Positions 27,801 to 39,600 of a stretch of 64,000 nucleotides of DNA are shown here, in pieces (position 1 is the stretch's first letter; the number at the start of each line of letters is the position of its first letter). The translations under genes and the position numbers were made by a program. The stretch spans positions 422,668-486,667 of the forward strand of contig SJOL01006427.1 in assembly GCA_004794785.1 (NCBI GenBank). The letters run 5' to 3'. The stretch comes from Opisthorchis felineus. Taxonomy: Eukaryota; Platyhelminthes; Trematoda; Opisthorchiida; Opisthorchiidae. The notes under the pieces are model-generated. The model ran no database searches. It saw only the letters and a program-made list of their open reading frames with translations, and had not been told where the DNA came from.

Positions 27801-30800
27801 TCTGTTGTGCTGATAGTTTCGTCGGCAAGTGCAAAAATGTCGTCCACGTAGCGAGGATACAATTTAAACCGTGCAATGAGTGTGCCTAATTTTTGAGTCT
27901 CTAGTTTGGCCATGAAAAAATCTGCCAACATGAGACCCAGATGTGACCCCATCGCGACCCCGTCTTTCTGTCGATAAATTTGACTGTTGAAAGTAAACTG
28001 AACATCGTAGGTACAAAGGAGCAGGAGTTCCTTAAGATCCGAGATGGGAATGCCAATATCTTTACCGTTGCACTCAATCAAGTCACAAAAATAGTCTATT
28101 GTCTCAGTGAGTGATATGTTGGTAAACAACGACTCGACGTCCAGGGAGAACATGGAGTGTTTATCAACCTTCAGATCTTTAATCTGACCGACGAAATCAA
28201 AACTGTCTCTCAGGCTATGTGTCGATACTTCTCTCCTGATTGGTTCTAACCGACTGACAAGCCATTTAGCCAAAGCATCACAAGGAGAATTAGACAAACC
28301 GAGGATGGGCCTGAGAGGTAGGCCGGGTTTGTGCACTTATGGGAGACCATAAAGCCGAGAAATTGTTGTACCAGTGGGACGGATATGCTCGAAAGTATTG
28401 GTGTCAATGTTTCCGGATTGTTCAAGACGTCTTAATATTTTGGACACGGCTTTTTCAATCACATGCGTCTTGTCTTTCTCGGATTCCATTTTCTTAAATT
28501 TGGATCTGTCTGAGAGGATAGTATTCATCTTATCAATGCAGTCAGATTTGTTCATCAAGACAATTCCTGAGCCTTTATCTGGCTTGGACAGTAAAACTTG
28601 GTCGTTTTGCTGTAAAAGTTTCAGAGGCTCGAAATGTTCCTCTGTTAAAAGTCGTTTGGGTATGGGTTTGTAGCCGAGGTACTTGTAATATGAATTGATA
28701 ACGTCGATTTCAGTTGTTCTACACTCAGTTCAGAGGAACGTACTAGCACGGATAGCTGATCATGTAGATTCTCAAATTGGACTTCAAGCTCGAGCTGACA
28801 GGTTTTACGACTAGGACAACAAAATTTTGGACCAAATGACAACGCCTCCAAAAGGGTAGTGTCCAGTATTAACGAAGAAAAATTGTGCACGTACTTTTCT
28901 GGATTTGTCGGAAACTTGGTGCATGGTGTCACTTGATCAGGATGTGCCTCCGTCTGTGGGTGTGCTGGCCGTGACGCGCCACTCTTGGGACTCCCGCTTG
29001 ACATCTGGTTACTATGCCTAATAACGTGTGCAGTTATTCCAAGCCAGATGGACGGGATGCTGGCGCCATTACTACGACAGATGCAAGTCCGTTTTATGTT
29101 GCTCTGTAGTGCATCAGGGCACGCCCGTTACACGTCTGACTTGAATCCTGAGTGGAGTATACGTGTACCATCGTAGTTGATTCAATGGCTTGACTCAAGT
29201 ATGTGGAGTGCAGTTACTGAGTCGCGTTCAAGTTTTTCTAAAACTGAGTTAGATTTCGTGGAGCAAACCGCGTATGGCGTTTGTACTCCGTGACTCGCAC
29301 ATGAAGTTGCCTGGCTGTCGGGCCTATATATTTAACTGGACGTCCGGCACAGGGATTTATTAGGAGTAATTTGTTCTCTGTTGCGGTTCTATAGAGTCCA
29401 ATTGTCGTTGTAAAGTGTTATCAACTCGGAAGAATGTTTAATGTCATAATTCCGAAGCATCTTTCGAATGGCGTCTGAAGTACCCTTTTTATAGGGTATT
29501 CCTACGGTGACCACTGGATTTTCGTCTCCCTGTCTCACCGTTCCGGACAATGAGCCTTATGGAGTAGATGTTTCGCAGAGTTGTTTCAATTCACCTGCTC
29601 GTATGGACTCATCCGAGCACAATAACTTGACACGATTCACCAGTGATCCGACAACTGCACCTTCAACGTGGTGTGGATGCGAAAACTCATCATGCAAGTA
29701 CCTGTCTGAATGTGTGGCTTTTCTGCGAATTCCCACTGTGAATCCATCGTTGGTGTTAACAGACAGCTTGTAGTTCAGGAAATTACTAGTCTTCGCTTCG
29801 GCATCAGTATCCATCATGAATTTTATGCTACTGCATTGTCCGTTCAAGCAGTTTAGGAAGGCATGCCACTGTGTGGCTGATATGATTGTAAATATGTGGT
29901 TCACTTGTCTCAGCCAGGTGCACGGTGGATGGGTGAAGTCACGTAAGGCCTTAGTTTCAACATGGTGCAACAAAATCCTAGCCACCATGGGTGATACTGG
30001 AGAGCCTATAGCGACACCGTCAATGTGTCTATAGAGTGCGTATTGAAAGGTGAAATAGGTGGTGCTTAGACACAGTTCAACACCAGTGCTAATATCAACT
30101 GGGGATAAGGCTTTCTCTAAGATAGGAATATATTGTCAACAACAATACAACATAGAGGACATAAGAAATAAGCAGACGTTAACTAGTAACCTAGTATAAA
30201 GAGCCGTTATGTCAAATCTGATTGCCAATTCATCATCATTGATGTGGGTAGATTGAAGTATATTAACAAAGTTAAAAGCTAGCTGATAATGAAGCTTCAA
30301 CAAACTACCTGAGTATTTGGATAAGTTGTGAGTTGAACAGGCAGTATAGTCTACTATTAGACGTATGTGGGTACCCGTTTTTTGTGTTTTGACAACGAAT
30401 AGAAACTTCCAGGCGTGTTGTTTTTAGGCGCAAGTGAGTACCACCGTGTTTGACCGGCTTGGGTTTTAGTTGTTGTAGGTACTTATTAACCCAAAGTTTG
30501 GTCTTGTTGAGAGTTGGACTTGCTTTCTGTGAGCTGATCTTCTCGTAAGGACCCAGTTTTAGATGTTGCAGTGCTTGACTTGTATTCAGTTGATTGTAGA
30601 AATCCTTAAAAAAGGTTAGCTACGGCAACCGAAACATCGGATTATAACATCTTATTCGACCTCGCTGTGTTACGAGTTAAAAGCTCCTGTGGTCTGTTTT
30701 TATTATCTAATATAAGCATTGAATTGTGCGGACGCCACAAAGCTCTCTGTTATTCTTTGATAAGCAAGCACATGAACAATGGTGAAATATGCGGTACATC

Positions 30801-33800
30801 GATATATAGACGTGCATTTTCCATTAAAACGTAACAATACACTTTATATAAATATATGACCTCTTGCCTTATTTAATGCGTCATTGGCATCTGAACCTCT
30901 CAGAAGCCAGAGAAGCTAAGGTTGGTAAAGAGTGGCCAACTCCAGACTTGTGAAATGGACGTCAGAAAAAACAGCATTCCACTCTGAAAACCCTAGCAGG
31001 CTTGCAGCAAACACTTGCTTGACAGGGGATAATCAGGTGACTTGATTGATATTTCAGTTACCAGGGATGGAAGGACTCGTTTTTAAAGGGATAATTTTGA
31101 CTCTTTATAAACAGGGTACTCAGCATTCAAGAGGAAAGTAGTGACGTACTGTTGGTCAATTTACATTCTGCATATGTCCCTAAAATAGCTGTGAGGTAAA
31201 CAGAAAGATACCGCAAGTGGTCACATAATCCGATAACTTCCAGAAATTTCATAGTTTGTTAAAGCAAAATTCGACGCCTTCTCTAACAAATGTTAACTTC
31301 TGATGACGTCAATTTCAAAACTTTGTAACAAACACTTAGAAATATATGTTAGGAATCAAGCCATTGGTCTATTGCGGGCGCTAATGATGCCTGCACGATT
31401 GGTGACGAAACGTCTGCAAGCAAGTTGCCAAGCTTGGCGAAAAGATCAACAGTTACCTGATCTACAACCAGGATTGATTAATTTCTTCTGACGAATAAAA
31501 TGAAAGTGGTTGGACAATACCACAAGCAGTTTTATTAAGTGATAAGTAACTTTTGTTTAACACAAATTGACACAATTTTCACACCGGTACGATTCTGGGC
31601 AACTAGGTCATTTTCCAATTAGGAATTATCCGATGGGGTTGCTTTTTTCTCACACTCTTCTACATTTTCTTCGCGGCATTTAGCTCACTAAGTGCTTTTA
31701 ATTGTCAAGAGCGCTTTATTCGCGGTCCCAGTATAAAGGTCTAGTTTTCCGGATACACATTTTGCAGATCACTTTAGTGTTAATGGGAGACTCCGTTGAA
31801 TCGGTCATCACTAGGACAATGTCAATAAAATATATGTCTGTTTTTCAAAAAAGGTGCTAACTGAAACAGGAGGTGTTCAGGGAAAGATTGACATGAACAA
31901 GAGTTTTAGTTGAGTCTCTCGTTAGCACCAAAGTGATCTGTCAATAATTGCATTTTATCACCTGTGTGCGAGTTCGTGTACAACATGAACATAAGGCGGA
32001 AGGAAAATCGGGGACCACACTTACCCTAAAAGCCTTATGAAAAAGGAGGGAGTAGCGCACTTTTGAAGAGTCTTCAGAAACCCGATGAGTACTGGGTATT
32101 TTTCGTAAGAGTTGGTCTCGACGGACTTGTCTTTTTGAAAGAAATTTCTGCATAACGAACATATCACTTTCCTGTTACTTCATGTTTACAGGCCACCTAC
32201 TCTAGTGTGTCACCGATTGACGCACTCAGTTTTCGCACATGCTGGTGCCTCTTTTACTTTGGTGCTCTTTGGCACACTGTAAAAAAATGAATTGCTGGAA
32301 AATGAGATTCAGACATCCATTTCAGAAGGAATTGCCCAGTGTCATGGGGTATGGAAAACACGTAGTCGTATACTGAATGCTCTGTGACGTAGAAATCAGA
32401 ATATAGCCATCCACTCAAGTAGTGCATATTATCTAATTTCATTTCAGAGAAATCAATTTGAAGCCAAAGGATCTGATTCGTCGCCTCGATTTCTACCTTC
32501 TCTGGTTTATTCTGTTATTTGCGGCCATTCCAATCACCATTATTGCATCTGCATATAAGGCAAGTGGCTAGTCCCGCCAACCCATTCTATCTTATCACCC
32601 TGACCACTAAATGCATGTTCACTAGCCGTCAGACATTTTCTTGTTTTCGGCCACAGTTATTCGGTCAAGATTATATCACGGATGACCGTTTTCTATCCGC
32701 TGTTGCAACTGTTTCGTCTGCGTTCAACTCGGGCGGCCGAATTGTTTGGGGTTTGGTCGTCGATAAGGTGTCGTTCAAGGTGAGTCATTTGATCGGGAAA
32801 TTTTGCACGCGGTGCTGGTTATTTGGCAGGTGCGTGATTCAAAACACCGATTCAGCTAAGAAGGTTCATAATAGAACGCCGTGATGTTAAAATCTGTAAG
32901 AAACTAAAGGTAAATTCTGCTTGAATGAAGCAGATTACGGACGCACAAAATACAGAATGCATGAGCGATTTTATCATCTACAATTTGCCGTTCGTACTAA
33001 TGCCCTTTGCGGCGCAAACTTAAAGAACTAGTCAACACTGTTGCTCCTTCTGGTTACTTCTTCATACCTAAGCACCTCTTGACAAAAACCTGCTGCGCAA
33101 GTCCAATGGGCGTACGTTGCTATTTGTAGACCGATAGGTTTTGATTCGCATTTGGAAGTGTAATTACAGTACTGACTATGGCATTTGGCTCAAGGCTTCA
33201 ATCTTTGACTTAATTATGAATATTTCTAAAGTGCTGGGAGCTAAACAAAATGCACCAAGTACTTAATTAAACTATTATGAGTAGGCGTAACATAAGGAGT
33301 TGTGATGTCTTGGCAGCAGGAATCCCGACCTGACGCTTGACAGTGAAACGAAAGCACAAAATGCAAAGCCTCTGACTACCTTAAGAAACTCGTCTGGAGC
33401 GATTGGCACTTAACTACACTGTGTCATACAGTCTTAAACCAGGGAAAACATTATATTTTCATGCCATTTCTCTATTGATGCATTTGCCAGGCGGAATTAG
33501 AGTGCCGTACTGGCTAATCTTCTTTCGAGACGATGATTACGTACAAACTGTAGTCTAATCTAACCGAGAGAGTGACACAATGTTAAGAAGACGGTGTTTA
33601 ACACGAAGACAGAACTCACCACATCCGTAACGCCTTCTAGTTGTATTTGGTTTGCTTTCTATATCTCCCGGGTTGGTGGGAATTTGCAGCGTGCATTTTG
33701 TGGAATACACAGCGGAATTTTGCGAAAAGTGACCATTCAAAGTATTATTGGTTTTGAAGGTCACATCATTCAGATCTTTCTTTTATTAACATATGTCAGG

Positions 33801-35171
33801 AGCTTGCTAGCATGTGCTTTTTAGTGTGAGCAAATATTTTGGTTCTGACTCCGCGATTAATACTTACCACAAGTTTTTCCCGCAGTTCTTCCATTTTCAA
33901 GTCTTTACCTACCTAACAGTTTCGTCCTATGGACGACAACACCACTAAAAGTATGCCTAATACAGTAGCTAATCCAACATTAGGAAAACTCCGCTGCCAC
34001 AAAATTAGCGTTCCAGCATCGGCACAAGAAGAGCAAGTTTGAAGTTTGAAGACAAACTATCACTTACGTATTTTCACGGGGCAACAAAAAATTCCAAGAT
34101 TCAGCCTCCATGCTTCAGCTACGTGTGCAACACAAAGTTCGTCTCAAGCTGTATGTGGAAAAATAGTCAAGAACTATCTTGCTACTAGACAGTATGTAGG
34201 ACGGATGAATTTTGCTGGACAATCGACTACCGATTCCGCCCTCTTCAGGGTGACCTAGCGCCGATTTCCCATTAATTTCATTTCTCGCCTGAGTGTACAA
34301 TTGGAATTACATGTAGGCTTGCACGTGTAGGGGAATCTGTTTTCATTATCAAAAAGATTTGAACAGATATTTTTACCGTGTATTCAGAAATAGCATTATT
34401 TTTTCACAAAAAAGAAACGAAGAATCGGTAGCAGAAGGCTGTTTTGTAATTTTCTTTCCATGTGATATAGCTCCCTCTGTGCATCTTACTGTCGATTTGG
34501 GCGGCCGTCTTGGTCACGTTTCCCCATTTATATCGTGCCGGCGAAACAGCCCTCCGAGTTCTTTACGTCATTTGGGTTTGTCTACTGTGGTTCAGTTTGA
34601 GCGGTATGCTCACCATCATGCCATCCGTAACCGCGATATTATTTGGCCAGAAGAACGTTGCTACGAACTATGGGGTCGTGTACAGTGCATTCGTAAGTAA
34701 ACTATATCAGTGTTTGTTTATTTCCGTTTCGCACGGTCGGTACTGATTTTTGCTTCATCTTTCCTTTATCCAGTCTTTTGGGAGCTTGTTGTGTGGCATT
34801 TTCCAAACGTTTCTTCCGGAGCAGCCTTACGTAGTTCAGTTTTCAACGTGTTTTGTTCTGGTAACTGGAGGTAAGCTATTGAGTAGGCTAGTGTCAGCAA
34901 CTTACTGATTGACACTCAACACATATAATAATACGCTGCACGTTTGAATCTCAAAAATACTAAACCATTCATCAACGGTCCTTGGTGTATACCCCTGTAT
35001 CCTCTCTATTTTATAGATGATGATATTCGCAGTATATTTTTTATTTCAGCTCTCGTTATGACATTATGGGTGACAGATACGAAGTTGAATCACCGGCTCA
35101 CTTTATGTCGAAAACTTACCCAACATTGTGATCGATGCCGGGGCAGCAAACAACAACCGAATAACGTTTAA
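21822..35171 (+). CDS. MFS transporter, OFA/monocarboxylate-like, copy 1
   Basis: Multi-exon gene for a predicted 463-residue, 12-helix plasma-membrane carrier, probably of small organic anions (substrate inferred from family). Exons: 21822-21824, 21866-21956, 21991-22177, 22687-22813, 23196-23320, 26410-26527, 27001-27048, 27162-27178, 32448-32559, 32657-32779, 34471-34692, 34774-34870, 35050-35171. The frame stays open across every junction. Helix 1 is about residues 10-31. The MFS loop-2/3 motif GGLLSQKIGFRP lies about 73-84, and WFPTQRALIFG and GFGLGALIF (about 137-157) match the OFA family. An acidic loop at about 213-246 separates the halves. GRIVWGLVVDKVSFK repeats the loop motif in the second half, and NYGVVYSAF precedes helix 11. 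The tail has CDRC (450-453). Intron 8 carries an antisense PLE composite and a SINE; intron 5 carries another SINE. The start ATG is inferred from the paralogue. No lesion is visible in the coding sequence. Confidence 0.88.
21825..21865 (+). other. 41-bp intron directly after the start codon (copy 1)
   Basis: ATG at 21822-21824 is followed at once by a GTGAGA donor; the acceptor AATATTTCAG ends at 21865. Splicing gives M-S-P-E-K-K. The paralogue has the same arrangement and exactly the same length. In copy 1 the frame upstream of the ATG is open, so a longer N-terminus cannot be excluded from this copy alone. Confidence 0.65.
21957..21990 (+). other. 34-bp intron 2 (copy 1)
   Basis: GTGGGT donor and GTCTAG acceptor. 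Removing it restores the frame from GYFYTV to ANMTPYIYSY, as expected between helix 1 and the first outer loop of OFA transporters. Without splicing a stop follows at once. Introns of 30-40 bp are known in trematodes. The sequence is identical in copy 2. Confidence 0.85.
25775..26010 (-). mobile_element. tRNA-derived SINE in intron 5 of copy 1
   Basis: Read on the - strand, a tRNA-like head starts GCGCCTGTGGCTCAGTGG (pol III A box) and continues through GCTCGCCTCGCATG to GTAGTTCAAACCCC (B box). The anticodon-arm region resembles tRNA-Ala, which is inference only. A tRNA-unrelated body follows, ending near CAAATGAGAG. A second, more decayed copy lies at 12960-13185. The 158- and 128-codon open frames over this stretch are chance products of the repeat. 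Confidence 0.7.
27296..27482 (-). mobile_element. Second tRNA-derived SINE family
   Basis: Read on the - strand the head is GCGAGATAGCTCAGAGGTTA (A box) and GGTCCAAACTC (B-box-like), followed by about 120 bp of unrelated body. It lies in intron 8 of transporter copy 1, just after the 17-nt microexon. It differs from the SINE at 25775-26010 in both head and body. Only one copy is seen in the window. Confidence 0.55.
27551..28672 (-). pseudogene. PLE element B reverse transcriptase, arm 1, broken and 3' truncated
   Basis: The first part reads KPDKGSGIVLMNKSDCIDKM, the start of a Penelope-type RT domain. An in-frame TAA (28337-28339) interrupts LYGLP-stop-VHKPG, where related elements usually have Lys in 'LPKVHK'. 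The rest reads on: RPILG, motif A LDVESLFTN, motif B QKDGVAMGSHLG, motif C YPRYVDDIFAL, then LSFLDVSVKR. The catalytic aspartates are kept. The frame ends in non-element sequence after 27,581, so the thumb is missing. The same stop occurs in arm 2. Confidence 0.85.
28645..29127 (-). pseudogene. A/B junction open frame, arm 1
   Basis: An open frame of about 160 codons with no own start. Its first part is the C-terminal end of element A (NIKRTCICRSNGASIPSIWL, the tail after a GIY-YIG domain). It continues without a stop into the N-terminal part of element B (VHNFSSLILDT, SLGPKFCC, LELEVQFENLHDQL). It ends where a frameshift separates it from the B reverse transcriptase. It corresponds to 57,325-57,807 in arm 2. 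Confidence 0.75.
29012..29350 (-). pseudogene. PLE element A GIY-YIG endonuclease relic, arm 1
   Basis: Mirror copy of 57,100-57,440 in arm 2. It preserves KYIGPTARQLHVRVTEYKRH, a decayed form of the GIY-YIG core where Gly-x-Thr-x-Arg and Glu-x-Lys-Arg are usual. It then shifts frame into ALHILESSH-stop-INYDGTRIL. Stops and frameshifts make it non-functional. Confidence 0.6.
29332..30600 (-). pseudogene. PLE element A reverse transcriptase relic, arm 1
   Basis: Read on the - strand: FKDFYNQLNTSQALQHLKLG, then a decayed fingers region, then VDYTACSTHNLSKYSGSLLK, RFDITALYTRLL (motif A), an in-frame TGA, RHIDGAAIGSPVSPMVAR (motif B), and WLRQVNHIFTII where related elements have a YVDD box. ATHSDRYLHDEFSHPHH and the linker VTVGIPYKKGTSDVIRKML follow. 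Loss of both motif C aspartates makes it catalytically dead. A 22-nt deletion (between 30,271 and 30,272) distinguishes this arm from arm 2. The 5' part beyond about 30,315 is only about 70-75% like arm 2. Confidence 0.75.
30620..30680 (+). repeat. Dispersed motif shared with 63,730-63,790
   Basis: A block reading GGTTAGCT, then CAACCGAAACATCGGAT, then AACATCTTATTC, matches GGTGAGCT / CAACCTAAACGTCGGAT / GACATCCTATTC at 63,730-63,785. It is probably a fragment of a dispersed repeat. The CGAAAC core recalls hammerhead-ribozyme sequences found in PLE terminal repeats, but no CTGATGA partner is visible, so that link is not supported. Confidence 0.45.
32560..32656 (+). other. GC-AG intron 9 (copy 1)
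   Basis: Donor AAG|GCAAGT, acceptor GGCCACAG, 97 bp. It is about 80% alike to the copy 2 intron. The exon on its left differs between copies at only three silent positions. Confidence 0.75.
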
Positions 35172-36340
35172 CTCCAACGGAGAACAAATTTGTTTATTAT
35201 CATAGGCTTTTTCGCGACCATTTTTTCAACCAGAAAAAAATCCACGGAAATTTGAACACGTTTGTGAATTACCGTTGGCGAAACCAATTTGTGTTCAGTA
35301 CAGAGGCTTCGATTTTTTAGAACATCCTAACAGACGATAATTCCAGCTAGTCCTATGGTTGTGCCTTGGTTTATGTCCCATTTCCACTCAATGGATTAGC
35401 TGAAAAACCAGATGGATGAAAGAAGAACGCGATTTTATATAATGTCACATTCCATTCAATAGGTACCTCACCCAAAAATCAAAAGGCAGGTTTGAGTTCC
35501 TTTTGTCATGACGTTACTATTTCTTTCTGCGATGATAATGTTTGCATGTTCTGATTTTTCTCGCTTTTGAGAAAACTACGGCGTATGTTTTTTTGTTTTA
35601 CCAAATTTTTTTCAGATGGTTTGGCCTGAATCCGACTCTAAAATATTTCCTCATCCACCAAATAGTTTGCGGCAGGGACAGTTTTTAGGGGATATTTTGT
35701 GAATAATTTTTTATTTGTATTGATGGAGTACTTGTTAATACTGATAATAATACGACACTACTGGTCTCACCATTCTGGGAGCATTATGGCTCCAAAGCTG
35801 TTGTACCGTTTGTAATTCATAGTTTGCGCAGGCGCACGAAATTTTTTGGAACCAAACAGACCTTATTACATTCTACGGTGATTCCGTGATACACTGAGTA
35901 GTGTCCGTAACACAACTCTATAGTTATATAAACCAACGGGACTAAGACGAAAGCTACGGATATTATTGTTGAACCAGTTGGTGGAGAAGTTTCAGGAAGG
36001 ACTCTTTATGTGAAGTAGTGGCAGATGCTCCAACCAGCACCAGGTAGTCCAGGTTCCTGTAGGTTGATGCTCACTCGAAGTGAACTACCATTGGCTAAAA
36101 AGACGCTGGTCACTAAATCTATAATCCAAAAAACCACCCTGCATGCCCAGCTGGAAGTTCAAACGGCTTTGGGTTCTTGGGACGTCCCATCAAGGCTCAT
36201 TTGCTCTGACACCAGTGTTAAGCCGCGTTAGCCACACACCCGGCCAACCCATTCAAACACATGTCACACATGTGAACACATTTATTTTGGTGCTGGTTAG
36301 CATAGCTTACTTTTCAAGGATTATTGGTTGTTTCCAGCAG
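35172..36340. other. 3' flank of transporter copy 1
   Basis: About 1.2 kb with no coding signal. No AATAAA lies within the first few hundred bases after the copy 1 stop, so its poly(A) site could not be placed. Confidence 0.4.
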
Positions 36341-36364
36341 TCAGGTGGGTCAGGTTGAGTTACT

Positions 36365-36625
36365 CGCAAAGTCAAATCGTTCAAATGGAGGTTTGTCAAC
36401 AAATGTGGTGATTCTTCTGAGGCGGGAGATGAAGATGACGGCGACAGGTCAGAGGATGACGACAAATAAACCATTGAATTTGGAATAGATGAAACTGAGG
36501 ATACTGCGAAGAAGGAAGAGTCCGCCACTGATGCAGTTGACGATGACGAAGATGATGACGATGACGATGAGGAAGATGACACCCCTGTGCCAGAAGATGA
36601 GGAGAAAAAGGATGCCAGCAATTAG
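36365..36625 (+). pseudogene. Acidic-tail coding relic or terminal exon
   Basis: One + strand frame reads TRKVKSFKWRFVNKCGDSSE, then a run of Asp/Glu, then a TAA at 36467-36469. In the same frame it continues FGIDETEDTAKKEESATDAV, a near-continuous Asp/Glu stretch, and VPEDEEKKDASN to a TAG at 36623-36625. Acidic C-terminal tails of this kind occur in many chaperones, nuclear and ER proteins, so no family can be named. It could be a last exon ending at the TAA, or a pseudogene with a nonsense change. The GAT/GAC-rich DNA gives misleading open frames on both strands. No partner exons were found. Confidence 0.35.
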
Positions 36626-39600
36626 GAGATATAGGTGGGAAAGCTGTGAGAGTAAAGTATCTTCCGTCCAGAAAGCCACCTTGGAAGCCAGGACAGAAGA
36701 GATCATGGCTGAAACTGGAAGGGGGTTCGGAGCTGTTCTCCTCGAGTGTGCAGAGTCTTCAGTGCCAGATGTCAGGGTTGCCCCAATCATGGAGGTCACG
36801 GTAGCGGTTTCAAACATCGCAATGAAGTATGGGAGTGCCGAATCTATCCACCCAGTGCTCAGAGTTGTCTCCTGTGAGCAAGTGCTAATGACAAACCTTC
36901 GTCTACCTTACTCACTGACATGAAGCGTCCATCTACGATGATCCAGACTGCATGGACGTGTTGACACAAAGTCACTTCCTATTGCAGGGACAGCTTGATT
37001 TATCAGGCGATGTAGCCAATATAAGTAACAGATATATCCGATGTTGGTGCCAGGGAGAAGGATTGGCTGATTCTCAAGTAGATGTGAGATCGTCGGAATT
37101 TCCTGGTTGGAGACTTTGTATTATTCAGCGGCAAAAATCCAAGTCGTGTATATTGGGGGAATGTCCAAGCCAAGCTCGGGAGTTATGGCCAGTGCTAGTA
37201 TGCAGTGCATTCGGTAAGATTAGGCGTAATATAGCCGCACCCACCCGCTGGAAGGAGTAGAAGACAATTAGTTGCTCACCCACCGTAGATGTGGGCTCCG
37301 GATTGAGGGGCGTGTGTGTGGTTAGAGCAATGGTACTATTATCTTTGATCTCATTTCTGTCATGCGGCGAATGGCGCTGGTAGACTAGGGAAAGCCGTGC
37401 TGGTTTTGTCGAGAGGTGGTGGTTCTTTTATTCTATTCTCATTGTGCACATCGGGGGTTCTCACTTTGCTGTTTCCGTTATACGCCTACACTCCCTTGTT
37501 CTGACCTGAACGCTAGCCGCTCTTTGACCTTATCATTGTGCGCCTAGTTTAGTACAACCACGTGGTCTTCGTCAACTTGTGGCCACTTGTTTTGTGCCGG
37601 TGTGAACTTTGGGTGGTAGTAGTGTTTCCTACCTACCTATTTGTATCGGATCCCGTTTGGACTTAGCAGTTTCTAACCCGGTGTATAGAAGCCGGCGTAA
37701 TTCCACGATTTGAGGTTGGTACAATTTTATCATTTTACTGTAGCTCACCCGAGTTTTGGAAACAGTCAATATTGATCACGTATTTCGCGCAATGTAACGC
37801 ACCCATGGGTGTTCCGATTGTAGGCACAAACCGATTCATGAACGTTCGTCTAAAACTGTAGCATAAACTTCGAGCAATTACTTCCTTTGTCGAAAAGGCA
37901 TATGCTTGCTTTCCATGGACTCATGCACGCATTTTCGGAGCGCAGGTACACGTTCCAGTCTCTCAATATTTCCGTGTGCGTCCTGCACGGACCATAGTCC
38001 CAAAGGTCATGTAGGTATGGCTGTCTACATTGAAAAAAATCCGTGTAGGCAGCCGTGATTGTAGTGTGGGAGCAAATTCAAGGGCTGAGAGACCTGAGTG
38101 ATTAAGCACGAGCGTTTACCCTTCATAGCTGATCGTAAATTCGGCTAAACATGTAAGAGCAAACTACAGCCTGCACAGTGTCAAGTACGACGACTGTTTT
38201 GGTATAGACTGCAATGAAGCAGTGGGCCAAGAGTAGGCACTTCTAACCGAATACGCTGTGAGTGATTCGGGTGCTTGGTCCGTTTCTCAACAGATGAGCT
38301 TTGCCATATGGTGGTCCTGCCGAGACGAATTCGTGCAATTTCGCAAATTTAGCGCAAAAAGTCACAGATTGCGGTTATCCGAAAGTTGGAAGTACGATAC
38401 TGCTTGTTCTGTTTAGTGCGAAAACCACTGAGAGATTGAACCTTCATCAGAACCGATGGTTGCACCAAAGAAACACGGATAGTGATCGGAATAGTTTGAG
38501 TTTAAACTAGTCGATTTCACGTCACCTCTACTGCAGTAGAGGTTGTGTAAACTCAGCAAATTATTATTTGATGCACGGAAGATGTCTGGGAACAACGGTA
38601 TACTGTACCGTTCTATGGATCACCACGGATGTTAGATAAAACCATAATTTCTTAACCTCGTGGTCTACACTGTGATGGAGAAGTTACACATCCAAGTGGG
38701 CATAGCCTCCTCAAGACTGCATACTAACGGAAATCGGGTATCGGACTGCAGTTATCTCTTTCCACCCCCAATAATCAGTCTAAAAGGAATGGAAATTTTG
38801 ACAGATGCACTCCAAACCAACAAAACGTAAAATTCTGCCACAAGACTAAGGCCTGACTGCCTTGATTCTTTGTATGACAGGCAATATGCTCGCTACCAGA
38901 AGCAATTTTACCCATTTTGGAAATGTTTACGTCCATTTCCACGCTGTGGATGAGGTCACCTACAGGATAAGCAACGCCATTCCACGTTGGTTATTGCTCA
39001 CACGCTTCGTCTTGTAGTTGACTCTGGTTTTGAGATAGCGTTAGGCATTCGATCAGCGACAATGTTTACAATATATTTTCCCGACCAGTCTATCAACAAG
39101 ATTAGAAAATGATGTACAAAACCTGCCTGTTCTTCACCATGGCTGTTCCAGCTAGCTAGTTCCAGAAAATTAATGAATCAGATGAATAGTTCAGTCGTGT
39201 GCAAAAGAAACCAGCCAAATCCATGCTTATTGAGAAATTTTCTGAAAATTGCAATGTACTCTAACAACCTAAGTTTCCTCACATACAACTAAGAACTGAC
39301 CACGTTGTGTGCACGGATTCCATTAATGTTGAACGATGTTTTCGAGACTTAACGGTGTGCTTCTTTACTACTCTTCTGGACTACTTGCTGCTATACACTA
39401 TGTGTCAGTCCTCACAAGCGGGTGACAGTTACCATAATGGGTCATCTTAGAGCACCAAAAACACTGTCTGCTGACCACAGCGGAGTTGATCGCAAATGCT
39501 GTTAACAGGTAACAAATACTAAGCTACGCTCGGAAAGTCTTCTGCAACACATGGAACAAATTGCTTTAGCTGTCATATCCACAGCACTACCCAAAATACA

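Larger units (their letters stand above)
27581..30600 (-). mobile_element. Penelope-like composite element, arm 1 (antisense in intron 8)
   Basis: A head-to-tail pair of two different Penelope-like retroelements, read from high to low coordinates: element A (about 30,600-29,010) then element B (to 27,581). It matches the + strand arm at 56,115-58,871 as an inverted repeat with no length change from 30,271 to 27,581. It lacks the last part of B: the reverse-transcriptase thumb, linker and GIY-YIG domain. The break lies at about 27,581, after QQKCNIIRC. Loss of the 3' end is unusual for target-primed insertion, which tends to lose 5' ends. All units are inactive. The insertion sits antisense to the transporter and need not disturb its splicing. 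Confidence 0.88.

Noticed and set aside
29507..29773. 88-codon frame, also at 56,679-56,945 on the opposite strand
   Set aside because: Antisense shadow of the element A reverse transcriptase; its conservation only reflects the inverted repeat.
34359..34700. 113-codon frame over exon 11 of copy 1
   Set aside because: Wrong frame; the spliced frame from 34,471 continues the transporter with its membrane helices.
36307..36621. - strand Ser-rich and Val/Ile-rich open frames
   Set aside because: They are the reverse reading of the GAT/GAC-rich acidic stretch.
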